From: Ruminococcus sp. AF41-9
GTDB taxonomy: Bacteria > Bacillota > Clostridia > Lachnospirales > Lachnospiraceae
Assembly (NCBI RefSeq): GCF_003477525.1
Contig: NZ_QUDO01000037.1
Location: forward strand, 1 to 39,242
Direction of reading: 5' to 3'
Length of the DNA stretch: 39,242 nt
Within the stretch, counting starts at the first letter, position 1. Each line of letters starts with the position of its first letter. Both the position numbers and the translations under genes were made by a program. The notes beneath the pieces are model-generated. The model made no database searches. It saw nothing but the letters and a program-made list of their open reading frames with translations, and was not told the DNA's origin. Below are positions 17,940 to 24,253 of this stretch, piece by piece.

Positions 17940-18261
17940 TTTAAAGTCTGTGCGCCTGTCAGATCAGGTAATGGATTACGTGATCAGTTTTGAAGGTGAC
18001 GGCTTTAACCAGAAGTTTGAAAATCTTGTTTTGTTCTGCATGGAGCAGGAAGAAGCCAAGAAGCAGCGACTTGAATCTCTAGATCAGCAGATTACCAGGC
18101 AGTATAAAAAATTGGAGACCGTCCGGGAACTTTCTTCTGAGATTGGAGATGTTCGCAGAGCTCTTACACATCTGGAACGTCAAACTAATGACTTATCTGC
18201 ACTTATGGATAAGCTGCTGAAAGAAGAAAAGGAAAAGGACGATGAATTACCCTTTCCATAA
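17923..18261 (+). CDS. Small ribbon-helix-helix-like protein, paralogue 1
   Basis: 112 residues. The N-terminus (LKSVRLSDQVMDYVISFEG, then FNQKFENLVLFCMEQEEAKK) fits a strand-helix-helix pattern like ribbon-helix-helix DNA-binding proteins; residues ~45-105 form a charged coiled-coil-like helix ending EKDDELPFP. The next gene is a clear paralogue over the first ~50 residues (SFEG-GFNQKFENLVLFCM is shared). There is no clear ribosome binding site of its own beyond coupling with the upstream gene. It could be a copy-number or transcription regulator of the phage; the function is inferred only from the fold pattern. Confidence 0.72.
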   Translation: MAKKSNLKSVRLSDQVMDYVISFEGDGFNQKFENLVLFCMEQEEAKKQRLESLDQQITRQYKKLETVRELSSEIGDVRRALTHLERQTNDLSALMDKLLKEEKEKDDELPFP

Positions 18262-18291
18262 TCCTGTTAGCAATAGATCGGAGAAGCCATC

Positions 18292-18609
18292 ATGAAAAAT
18301 CATATGAAATGTGTCTGGATGTCTGAAGAAGTTTTGAACTATGTCAGTAACTTTGAAGGCGGCAGCTTTAACCAGAAGTTTGAGAATCTTGTCCTGTTCT
18401 GCATGAAGGAAGAAAAAAGCAAGACAGAATTGCTTGCTCTTCTTGATGAACGTTTTCGTAAACGCTCTCTTGATCTGCAATGTCTGACCTATGTCACTTA
18501 TGAAGCTTCTGTTCTCATACAGGAACTTGTTCATATGCAGCATAAAGTAGATGCTTTTGCTTCTCTGGTAACAGATAACTGGATCATGCACAGGGAAGGG
18601 AAAGAGTAA
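18292..18609 (+). CDS. Small ribbon-helix-helix-like protein, paralogue 2
   Basis: 105 residues. The start MKNHMKCVWMSEEVLNYVSNFEG is followed by FNQKFENLVLFCMKEEKSK, nearly the same as in the gene just upstream, while the C-terminal half has diverged (YVTYEASVLIQELVHMQHK). The strand that should carry DNA contacts reads MKCVWMS instead of LKSVRLS, so the two copies may bind different sites or form a heterodimer. GGAGAAGCC precedes the ATG. Its stop codon lies at the foot of the first large hairpin of the noncoding region. Confidence 0.72.
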   Translation: MKNHMKCVWMSEEVLNYVSNFEGGSFNQKFENLVLFCMKEEKSKTELLALLDERFRKRSLDLQCLTYVTYEASVLIQELVHMQHKVDAFASLVTDNWIMHREGKE

Positions 18610-19167
18610 GTCTGTCAAGGGCGAACGCAGTTCGTTCATCTCGACCCTTGACGGACTGGTCGCAGCCAGTACAGAGAATCGGGCAGGAAGGATGAGAAGC
18701 CTGCAGGCGTAGTATCCTTCTTGATTACCCTTGTACTGTTCCGCCCTGATTCCCCTGACTCCATGCATCCGTGTCTCGCAGGGACAAACAATTTCAGCTT
18801 TTCCAGCGGCTATTACTGATATTACTCCGGAGCCAAAAGTCAAGGTCTCCGTAGGAGCCCGAAGGGTTTAACCTTTACTTTTGGCTTTGCTGGGCGGGCG
18901 ACAGCCTATCCCTGGTACGACAGGGAATTTTTATTTTTTCTGCTCTGAACCATGTTATTCAGGCATTGTCTACGGATTGACCTTTAAAACGTTTTTTCCA
19001 TGGCTCGCATGAGTCAGGATGGAAAAAGTGTTTTAATGGGAGATCCGGAACGCTTCAGGCAGGGAAATCTTTCTTTTGTACCCTCCCCCTTGTGGAGCCT
19101 GACGCTCCGGAGGGTTTATATAAATAGTTTTAACATCAACTTATCTTCTTCACCCCGGTCTCCGGGG
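18609..19167 (+). other. Hairpin-rich noncoding region (candidate phage origin/packaging region)
   Basis: No credible gene lies between 18610 and 19261. Successive inverted repeats are seen: 18609-18657 (13-bp arms, GUCAAGGG type, with inner CGAAC/GTTCG); 18686-18720 (GGAAGGAT/ATCCTTC around GCCTGCAGGC), crossed by CAGTACA/TGTACTG (18667-18738) and GAATCGGGC/GCCCTGATTC; 18831-18886 (AGCCAAAAGT/ACTTTTGGCT with two inner hairpins); 18909-18926 followed by a T run; 18986-19034 (TTTTTCCAT/ATGGAAAAA); 19080-19115 (ACCCTCC/GGAGGGT); 19153-19167 (CCCCGG/CCGGGG). Filamentous phages keep origins and the packaging signal in such a region; this is inference. Confidence 0.65.
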
Positions 19168-19261
19168 GCGGTAACAACCCCATTGTGGGATTACATATCA
19201 ACTAACAAGTGCCTTTCCTGCTCTTATACAGGTCTGGCAACATTTAAAGGAGGTTCAGACT

Positions 19262-19600
19262 ATGAACAAAATGAAAATCTTAGTAACTTTTGCAAGTCTT
19301 TGGAAGATGGACAACGGAAATACCGGACTGACCCTGAATTATTTTATGTATGGTGATAATGGCGAACAGATGATTTCCCGCGCTGATGTAACTGGCGGTC
19401 CGGTTGGTCAGCAGCGTGCAAAATGTTCCCTTGATACTGCCATGCGTCAGAAAATTTCTTTTGTACCCGGTATTTATGATGCGTTAATGTCATTTAAAAT
19501 TGGCAGCGATGGAAAACCTGTCCTGATGGTTGAGGATCTCGATTTCGTCAGCCGTGTTGTTATCCGCCCGGATTCTGACGACAAACCTGAAAAGAAATAG
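19262..19600 (+). CDS. Small prophage protein, candidate ssDNA-binding protein
   Basis: 112 residues with AAAGGAGG nine bases upstream. The sequence (MNKMKILVTFASLWKMDNGN, then LNYFMYGDNGEQM, KISFVPGIYDALMSFKIGSDG and MVEDLDFVSRVVI) suggests a small all-beta protein with no membrane helix or signal peptide. Its place, right after the hairpin region and before the tiny coat-like genes, is where filamentous phages carry gene V (the ssDNA-binding protein that coats the plus strand before assembly). I do not see a recognised motif, so the role is positional inference. The tail PDSDDKPEKK is charged, and acidic tails are common in ssDNA-binding proteins. Confidence 0.7.
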   Translation: MNKMKILVTFASLWKMDNGNTGLTLNYFMYGDNGEQMISRADVTGGPVGQQRAKCSLDTAMRQKISFVPGIYDALMSFKIGSDGKPVLMVEDLDFVSRVVIRPDSDDKPEKK

Positions 19601-19617
19601 GAAGGTGACTGAATGGC

Positions 19618-20058
19618 ATGGGTGAATTATTCACAGATGGAACAAATGCCGATTTTGGGACAGATCCGGCGATTACTCCAGAACCGGCTGTACAGCCTGA
19701 GCCGACAGTGGCACCAACTGAAACACCTGTTCCAACAGCAACACCGTTACCAGTACCGGATCAGCAGAGCCCTGTGGCTGATAAAGTTGATACTTCTGGC
19801 GATCCCGCTGCTGATCCAGGGACAGAAGTTTCTGACGGAGTGGAAGAAGTTCCGGCGGCTGATACAGTAGAGCAGATTGATTATACAGATTTGCTGACCA
19901 GGCAGAATGAACTGCTGGAAATGATCATTCTGAAGGATGAGAAGCTGGATCAGGACATGAGAACAGTTCAAAACGCCATGCCCGCAGTCATGTGCATGAT
20001 GGGAGTGATCGTTGGGCTGCTCCTGTTACAGATACTTGCATCTTATATTCGACCATAG
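19618..20058 (+). CDS. Pro/Thr-rich single-span membrane protein (minor virion candidate)
   Basis: 146 residues. Residues ~15-85 are rich in Pro, Thr, Glu and Ala (TPEPAVQPEPTVAPTETPVP), acidic and probably disordered; then a short helix (LLTRQNELLEMIILKDEKLD), and a C-terminal membrane segment (about residues 120-141: VMCMMGVIVGLLLLQILASY). There is no signal peptide, so it would insert with the C-terminus at the membrane. AAGGTG lies ten bases before this ATG; another frame opened at 19613 overlaps it but has no such structure. It lies in the coat-protein block and is likely a minor structural or assembly protein; no family is recognised. Confidence 0.72.
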   Translation: MGELFTDGTNADFGTDPAITPEPAVQPEPTVAPTETPVPTATPLPVPDQQSPVADKVDTSGDPAADPGTEVSDGVEEVPAADTVEQIDYTDLLTRQNELLEMIILKDEKLDQDMRTVQNAMPAVMCMMGVIVGLLLLQILASYIRP

Positions 20059-20067
20059 GAGTTTTTT

Positions 20068-20184
20068 ATGTCGAATGCTATAAATATCTTGTATATATTG
20101 AATCTTATAGTATGGTTTATCGTTCTTCCAGTTTTTTACATTGTCCGTATTATTTTATGGATCATGCGAAGGGATGGAAGGTAA
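20068..20184 (+). CDS. 38-residue hydrophobic protein, pVII/pIX-like
   Basis: This frame is too short for usual gene calling. ATG at 20068 follows AGGAG by seven bases and comes nine bases after the previous stop; TAA is at 20182-20184. The peptide MSNAINILYILNLIVWFIVL continues with a proline and a hydrophobic stretch and ends with the basic RRDGR. Length, a single membrane span and a basic end match the pVII and pIX end-cap proteins of Ff phages (32-33 residues). The next gene starts nine bases later. Tight packing between genes with good spacing supports it being real; the role is inference. Confidence 0.75.
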   Translation: MSNAINILYILNLIVWFIVLPVFYIVRIILWIMRRDGR

Positions 20185-20192
20185 TTTAAAAA

Positions 20193-20453
20193 ATGGAAAA
20201 TGAAGAATTATTGACAAGTCCAGAGGAAGAAACAGATGATTCTTCCTTGTTTACAGACGATTCTCCGGAAATAACAGCCGGGGAACCGGAAGTATCTGAT
20301 GATGTTCTCCAGAATACGGAAGCTCTGCTTTCTGCTGGGGACTATAACACAATAGCGGTGAAGTCAATCCCGATCGGAGCCCTCTGTGGTGCAATATTCA
20401 TGATAGTAGGGTTCGCATATCTTGGGATTGTTCACATATTTAAAAAACTTTAA
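20193..20453 (+). CDS. Small acidic single-span membrane protein of the coat block
   Basis: 86 residues. The first ~55 are strikingly acidic (ENEELLTSPEEETDDSSLF and on), followed by a membrane segment (IPIGALCGAIFMIVGFAYLG, about residues 59-79) and the basic end HIFKKL. The order acidic outside, membrane span, basic inside is that of filamentous phage coat proteins, but there is no signal peptide. AAGG lies 12 bases upstream in the gap after the 38-residue gene. It is a likely minor coat or second coat protein; the family is unknown. Confidence 0.72.
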   Translation: MENEELLTSPEEETDDSSLFTDDSPEITAGEPEVSDDVLQNTEALLSAGDYNTIAVKSIPIGALCGAIFMIVGFAYLGIVHIFKKL

Positions 20454-20470
20454 GGAAAGGTGGTTTTATT

Positions 20471-20764
20471 ATGATCAAACATGAACTTCTGAAAGAGAAG
20501 GCTGAAAGCCTGAAGAAAAAGGCATTACCAGTTGTAACAGGTGCTGCATTAGCGGTTACTTCCTGTGTTCCTGTTCTTGCATCTGAAAGTGGCACTACTC
20601 TTTCATCTGTAGAAACATCACTCGAAACATCTTTTAAGAGTGTTGCTTCTTCCATGAGCAGCATTGTAGGAAAGATTGTTCCTGTTGCCCTGCCAGTTAT
20701 GGGCGTCCTTCTGGTTGTTGGTTTCGGTATCAAAGCATTTAAGAAAATTTCAAACAAAGCCTGA
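20471..20764 (+). CDS. Major coat (pVIII-like) protein
   Basis: 97 residues. A basic N-terminus (LLKEKAESLKKKALP) leads into a hydrophobic signal segment (VVTGAALAVTSCVPVLA) with a probable cleavage after A37 (VLA-SES). The mature ~60 residues start with Ser/Thr/Glu (SESGTTLSSVETSLETSFK), continue as one long helix with a membrane span (VGKIVPVALPVMGVLLVVGF) and end basic (KAFKKISNKA), exactly the plan of filamentous phage major coat proteins, whose basic tail contacts DNA. GGAAAGG lies about nine bases before the ATG. A strong terminator 30 bases downstream, as after gene VIII of Ff phages, would favour high expression. Confidence 0.85.
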   Translation: MIKHELLKEKAESLKKKALPVVTGAALAVTSCVPVLASESGTTLSSVETSLETSFKSVASSMSSIVGKIVPVALPVMGVLLVVGFGIKAFKKISNKA

Positions 20765-20791
20765 TGGTTTGAACGGGTTACTTACTGGTGT

Positions 20792-20827
20792 AAGGTGAGG
20801 GAGGGAGACACCTTCCTCACCTTTTTT
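20792..20827 (+). terminator. Terminator after the major-coat gene
   Basis: AAGGTGAGG (20792-20800) and CCTCACCTT (20815-20823) form a perfect 9-bp stem followed by TTTT. It should separate abundant coat mRNA from the less expressed adsorption and assembly genes. Confidence 0.9.
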
Positions 20828-20834
20828 ATGCAGA

Positions 20835-20898
20835 TGTATCTCAAAAATAACGCAGCATGAGCCGGATCCGGATTCCTGCAGCAAAGAAACGAGATACA
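20835..20898 (+). promoter_or_regulatory. TGTATCTC/GAGATACA hairpin, copy 1
   Basis: TGTATCTC (20835-20842) and GAGATACA (20891-20898) enclose 48 bases that include the palindrome CCGGATCCGG. It stands directly before the ribosome binding site of the adsorption-type gene. The same arms recur at 23921-23974 and 25861-25924. Confidence 0.75.
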
Positions 20899-20912
20899 GG
20901 AAAGGGGGAAAC

Positions 20913-22868
20913 TTGAAAAGGATAAAGAAAAAACTTGTGGCTGTGATACTGGCTATAACTATTCTGGGTACCGGACTGATTGGATCATATACAACTGTCC
21001 CGGCTGCGGAATTTTCTGCTGGAGCTATTGCCGCAGGTGAAACGTTGGAATGGATCACTGCAGCACTTGCAGGTGCCGGAATATCGATCAGTGTGAAAGA
21101 ATTATTGAAACCTAGACAGGCTGAGATTGAGAAAGATATAGGTAAACATATTGACTGGGATAATTATGACTGGGGTGATGCTCTTGATAGTCCAGCAGCT
21201 CAGGATCAGATTGACGAACTGGATAAGACTATTAACAAGCTTTATGGTAATGCTTCCGCAAAATGGAAAGAAATGTATGAGAAAAGTTTATCCCCTACTC
21301 CGACGCCAGAAACATCACCAGATAAGCCAGATCCTTCTCCTCCTGTAACTGTTGCCCCTATAGATCCGGACTCCGTAACACCGCCGGACTGGGATACGTT
21401 GCGGAAAGCTTCAATGAAAAACGGGTATCTTCTTTTAGGAGCTGGGACATATTGGTGTTTGAAGGAAGCGGCTAAAGGATTGTGGGAAAATATTTTTGAC
21501 AATGATCCAAAGGTAACTTATACGGAAAATCCTTATGTTTATGAGGATTTAATTGGTATAGTAACTAATCATGCTTTATATCAGGGATTTAATGCTACTG
21601 AAAAGTATTATGTTTATCGTAATTCCTCTGATTTGAATTGTTTAAATGTTTTGACTCGTGCATTAGGTTCTAATAAAGAATTATATGTTTATTCTTTATC
21701 TACATTAGATAGTAAGCCTTATATTGATTTTTATTATTCTTTTACGCTGACAAATGGTTATGAATCTTCTCGTAAATATTCATCTTCTTCTGGAATTAAG
21801 TTATCTGAATTTGTTACTGTAAATGGTGTTACAGAATGTGAGAGTTCTTTTACTTCATATGTTCCTTATGTCCTAAATGGTCATTCTTTTGCTGCCGCTG
21901 TTAAGCCTTATGGTAAATCTGCTATATGGCCATCTACTGATTTAAAGAATGATTATGATAACAATAAATCTCCTTCTCTTCCAGATACAGCTCCTGCACC
22001 TGCGATTAAGATTCCTTCGTTGGATGATGTTAAGGATCTGCAGAAAAAGGGAAATAATGCGAATGATGATGATCGTCCTTCTGTTATTTTGGACTGGTTA
22101 AAAAATCATTATACGAATCCATCAACGGATCCTAATCCCAAACCAGACCCTGACCCCAACCCGAATCCTGATCCTAAACCCGATCCTGACCCTAATCCGG
22201 ATCCTAACCCAGACCCTGATCCTAATCCAGACCCTGATCCTAATCCAGACCCTGATCCTAATCCAGACCCTGATCCAGATCCGAAACCAACAACAGCTCC
22301 AAAGCCAGATGATACAAATACTGATGTAAATCCAGATGATTATAAAGCAGATCTCCGGCTTGTTTTTCCGTTCTGTATCCCCTTTGATCTGGTTCATCTA
22401 ATCCAGGCATTTGAAGCAGAGCCGAAAGCTCCGGTGTTTGAGTTTCCTTTTGACCTGGAATTAGAAAATCCCTGGACTGGTGAGAAGATTCTTGATTATC
22501 ATCATGTATTCAAGCTTGATATGTCAGACTATGAACCTGTGATTAAGATCTTCCGGATCTTCGAGATCATATTTTTTATCATTGGATTGCTGATGATAAC
22601 CCGACAACAGATGATTAAGGGTGATGATTTTATGATTAAGTTTATGAAAGAGATTCTGGACAAGCTGCTGTCCGTGATCTTGTCCCTGCTTCCGCTCTCT
22701 CCCTTTGCGGATGCCATTGATAACCTGTCCCAGCTTCCCTATCTTGGTTATCTGAACTATTTTGTCCCGGTGGGGACTATCTTTAAGATCGGGACAGCCT
22801 GGCTTGCTGCTATCGCACTCTTTTATCTGTATAGTGTGTTAGCCCGTTGGATTAAACTGATCGAATAG
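20913..22868 (+). CDS. Adsorption-type minor coat protein (pIII-like, with pVI-like C-terminus)
   Basis: 651 residues from a TTG start at 20913, with AAAGGGGG four to five bases before it; the product then starts with a proper signal peptide (MKRIKKKLVAVILAITILG, cleavage near PAAEF). After an N-terminal region of ~160 residues comes a middle domain (~residues 200-350) coded by AT-rich DNA, probably the receptor-binding part. Residues ~402-468 are Pro-Asp-Asn repeats (PDPNPDPDP type), a flexible linker. The C-terminal domain (FPFCIPFDLVHLIQAF, then DYEPVIKIFRIFEIIFFI) has about three membrane segments (542-563, 584-605, 627-645) and ends LYSVLARWIKLIE. One protein thus seems to combine a pIII-like tip with a pVI-like anchor. 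It is translated just ahead of the Zot gene (11-base gap). Confidence 0.8.
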   Translation: MKRIKKKLVAVILAITILGTGLIGSYTTVPAAEFSAGAIAAGETLEWITAALAGAGISISVKELLKPRQAEIEKDIGKHIDWDNYDWGDALDSPAAQDQIDELDKTINKLYGNASAKWKEMYEKSLSPTPTPETSPDKPDPSPPVTVAPIDPDSVTPPDWDTLRKASMKNGYLLLGAGTYWCLKEAAKGLWENIFDNDPKVTYTENPYVYEDLIGIVTNHALYQGFNATEKYYVYRNSSDLNCLNVLTRALGSNKELYVYSLSTLDSKPYIDFYYSFTLTNGYESSRKYSSSSGIKLSEFVTVNGVTECESSFTSYVPYVLNGHSFAAAVKPYGKSAIWPSTDLKNDYDNNKSPSLPDTAPAPAIKIPSLDDVKDLQKKGNNANDDDRPSVILDWLKNHYTNPSTDPNPKPDPDPNPNPDPKPDPDPNPDPNPDPDPNPDPDPNPDPDPNPDPDPDPKPTTAPKPDDTNTDVNPDDYKADLRLVFPFCIPFDLVHLIQAFEAEPKAPVFEFPFDLELENPWTGEKILDYHHVFKLDMSDYEPVIKIFRIFEIIFFIIGLLMITRQQMIKGDDFMIKFMKEILDKLLSVILSLLPLSPFADAIDNLSQLPYLGYLNYFVPVGTIFKIGTAWLAAIALFYLYSVLARWIKLIE

Positions 22869-22879
22869 GAGGTGATCTG

Positions 22880-23494
22880 ATGATCTTCTTATACTCCGGG
22901 ACTCCCGGATCAGGAAAGAGCCTGCATGTAGCAGAAAGGTTATACCATCTGCTCCGTGCTGGCCGTCCGGCTGTGTGCAACTTCCCCATTAACTTAAACC
23001 GTATTCCTAAAAAGAAACGGGATCTGTTCTGTTACAAAAGTAATCTTGAGATTACTCCTGAGTTCCTGATCGAGTTCTCCCAGAAACATTTCCAGGGCAA
23101 AAAAGTAAAAGAGGGTTCTCTGCTTCTGGTCATTGATGAGTGTCAGCTGATGTTCAATGCCAGGGATTGGAGCAAGTCCGGACGTGATAAATGGCTTTCA
23201 TTTTTTACGCTGCACAGACATTATGGCTATGATATTATCCTGGTCGCCCAGTTTGACCGGATGATCGACCGCCAGATCCGGAGCCTGATCGAGTACGAAT
23301 ACATTCACAGGAAGGTAAGTAACTTTGGTCTGCGTGGAATGTTCCTCTGTGCGGTCATGCTGTCCCCGAAGCTTTTTGTCAGTGTAAAGGTCTGGTACCC
23401 GATGAAGGAGAAGGTAAGCAGTGAATTTTTCAAGTGTAAACGGAAATATTATTCGCTATATGATACTTACCTGATGCTGGATGCCCCAGATTAG
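22880..23494 (+). CDS. Zot/pI-type assembly ATPase
   Basis: 204 residues with AGGAGG about seven bases upstream. Walker A GTPGSGKS lies at residues 7-14, Walker B LLLVIDE at 81-87 followed by CQLMFNARDW, and the later HRHYGYDIILVAQ and DRMIDRQIRSLIEYEY are typical of the zonular-occludens-toxin/gene I domain used for filamentous phage extrusion. The protein is short: Ff pI and most Zot proteins are 300-400 residues with a membrane span and a periplasmic tail. Here only a weak hydrophobic stretch (LRGMFLCAVMLS, ~residue 150) follows, as might suit a host with no outer membrane. The name Zot describes the ATPase domain; no toxin activity is implied. Confidence 0.88.
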   Translation: MIFLYSGTPGSGKSLHVAERLYHLLRAGRPAVCNFPINLNRIPKKKRDLFCYKSNLEITPEFLIEFSQKHFQGKKVKEGSLLLVIDECQLMFNARDWSKSGRDKWLSFFTLHRHYGYDIILVAQFDRMIDRQIRSLIEYEYIHRKVSNFGLRGMFLCAVMLSPKLFVSVKVWYPMKEKVSSEFFKCKRKYYSLYDTYLMLDAPD

Positions 23495-23509
23495 AAAGGA
23501 TGCTGTTAT

Positions 23510-23881
23510 ATGAGAGGTAGATCTATTTATTTTACGGCTGATGAAATAGCCGCTATGGAGAAATTTTTTGATGATTTTGATATTTATTTTTCTGCTGAAA
23601 AGCATAAGGAAATGTATGAATATCTTTTACATAATAAAATGTGGCTGATCTTGCGCAAATTTGATGTATGTAATGGTTCGTCTGGGAAAGGAATTTATTT
23701 TTCTTATAGTGAGATTGATTTTATGTCCCGTTTTTTTATCAGTCTTGATTATTTTTTTCCAGAAGCTGATGATAAGCCTTTAAAAGAAAAATTTATTGCT
23801 TTAGCTGGTTCTGCTTTTAACAAGTTTCTCCTGTGTCTTGATAAATATTATGGCTCAGAACATCTTTTTCCTTTAGGTTGA
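23510..23881 (+). CDS. Unknown prophage protein with an internal duplication
   Basis: 123 residues; AAAGGATG lies ~11 bases upstream of the ATG, 15 bases after the Zot stop. The two halves are related: IYFTADEIAAMEKFFDDFD in the first and IYFSYSEIDFMSRFFISLD in the second, each followed by a helical region. It is rich in Phe and Tyr, has no signal peptide and no clear membrane span. Strongly AT-rich codons (many TTT, GAT, TAT) differ from the Zot gene next to it. I recognise no family. Position between the assembly ATPase and the replication gene suggests an accessory or regulatory role. Confidence 0.7.
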   Translation: MRGRSIYFTADEIAAMEKFFDDFDIYFSAEKHKEMYEYLLHNKMWLILRKFDVCNGSSGKGIYFSYSEIDFMSRFFISLDYFFPEADDKPLKEKFIALAGSAFNKFLLCLDKYYGSEHLFPLG

Positions 23882-24253
23882 TTTGGGAATATTTTCAGGA
23901 AACTGGATGCCCCGGAGTGATGTATCTCATTTCCTCCGGATCTGCCAGGCTTGCTGCAGAAATTTTGAGATACATTTCAGGAAACGTCTGGCAGTCCCAG
24001 AGCTGGCGGCTGTCCAGAAACTCCGTCAGCCCTGCTGTGTGGGAAGACGGGGGGTGGGGGGACCCGTCTGACCGCGCGGCAGCGCTGCCGGAGTTCCGTT
24101 ACTGCCCCCTGCCACGGGCCTGTAATACGTGGTCTGAAAATACATACAAAATTCATGTGAAACCCTTGTAAATACTGGCGAAAATGGCAATTTTAAAATT
24201 TCCCCAAACTGCTATTTGGGGAAAAACTTTAGCAAACTAAAGTGAGGTGTAAA
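23882..24253 (+). other. Noncoding region before rep (candidate replication control region)
   Basis: No credible gene. It holds the second TGTATCTC/GAGATACA hairpin (23921-23974), a G-rich hairpin (GACGGG/CCCGTC around GGGGTGGGGGG, about 24045-24068), and, just before rep, two perfect palindromes: TTCCCCAAA-N6-TTTGGGGAA (24200-24223) and ACTTTAG-CAAA-CTAAAGT (24226-24243). The last overlaps the rep ribosome binding site region and could act as operator, nick site or translational control. An open frame at 23878-24171 crosses these structures and is probably chance. Confidence 0.6.
23921..23974 (+). promoter_or_regulatory. TGTATCTC/GAGATACA hairpin, copy 2
   Basis: TGTATCTC (23921-23928) and GAGATACA (23967-23974) enclose 38 bases, shorter than the other two copies. 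It follows the gene ending at 23881 and has no gene immediately after it. Confidence 0.75.

Noticed and set aside
18247..18843. 198-residue minus-strand open frame
   Set aside because: It is antisense to the paralogue gene at 18292 and runs through the hairpin region; the sense genes have ribosome binding sites and conserved sequence.
19000..19356. 118-residue plus-strand open frame in the hairpin region
   Set aside because: It crosses several stems, lacks a ribosome binding site and overlaps the well-supported gene at 19262.
22122..22397. Tandem CCNGATCC-like repeats that resemble a short direct-repeat array
   Set aside because: They are codons of the Pro-Asp-Asn linker in the adsorption protein; there are no spacers, so it is not a CRISPR array.
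22880..23494. Calling the Zot-domain gene a toxin
   Set aside because: The sequence shows only the phage assembly ATPase domain; the C-terminal part linked to toxin effects in Vibrio is absent.
23878..24171. 97-residue open frame after the duplicated-motif gene
   Set aside because: Its codons run through palindromes and a G-rich hairpin, and the sequence has no protein-like pattern.
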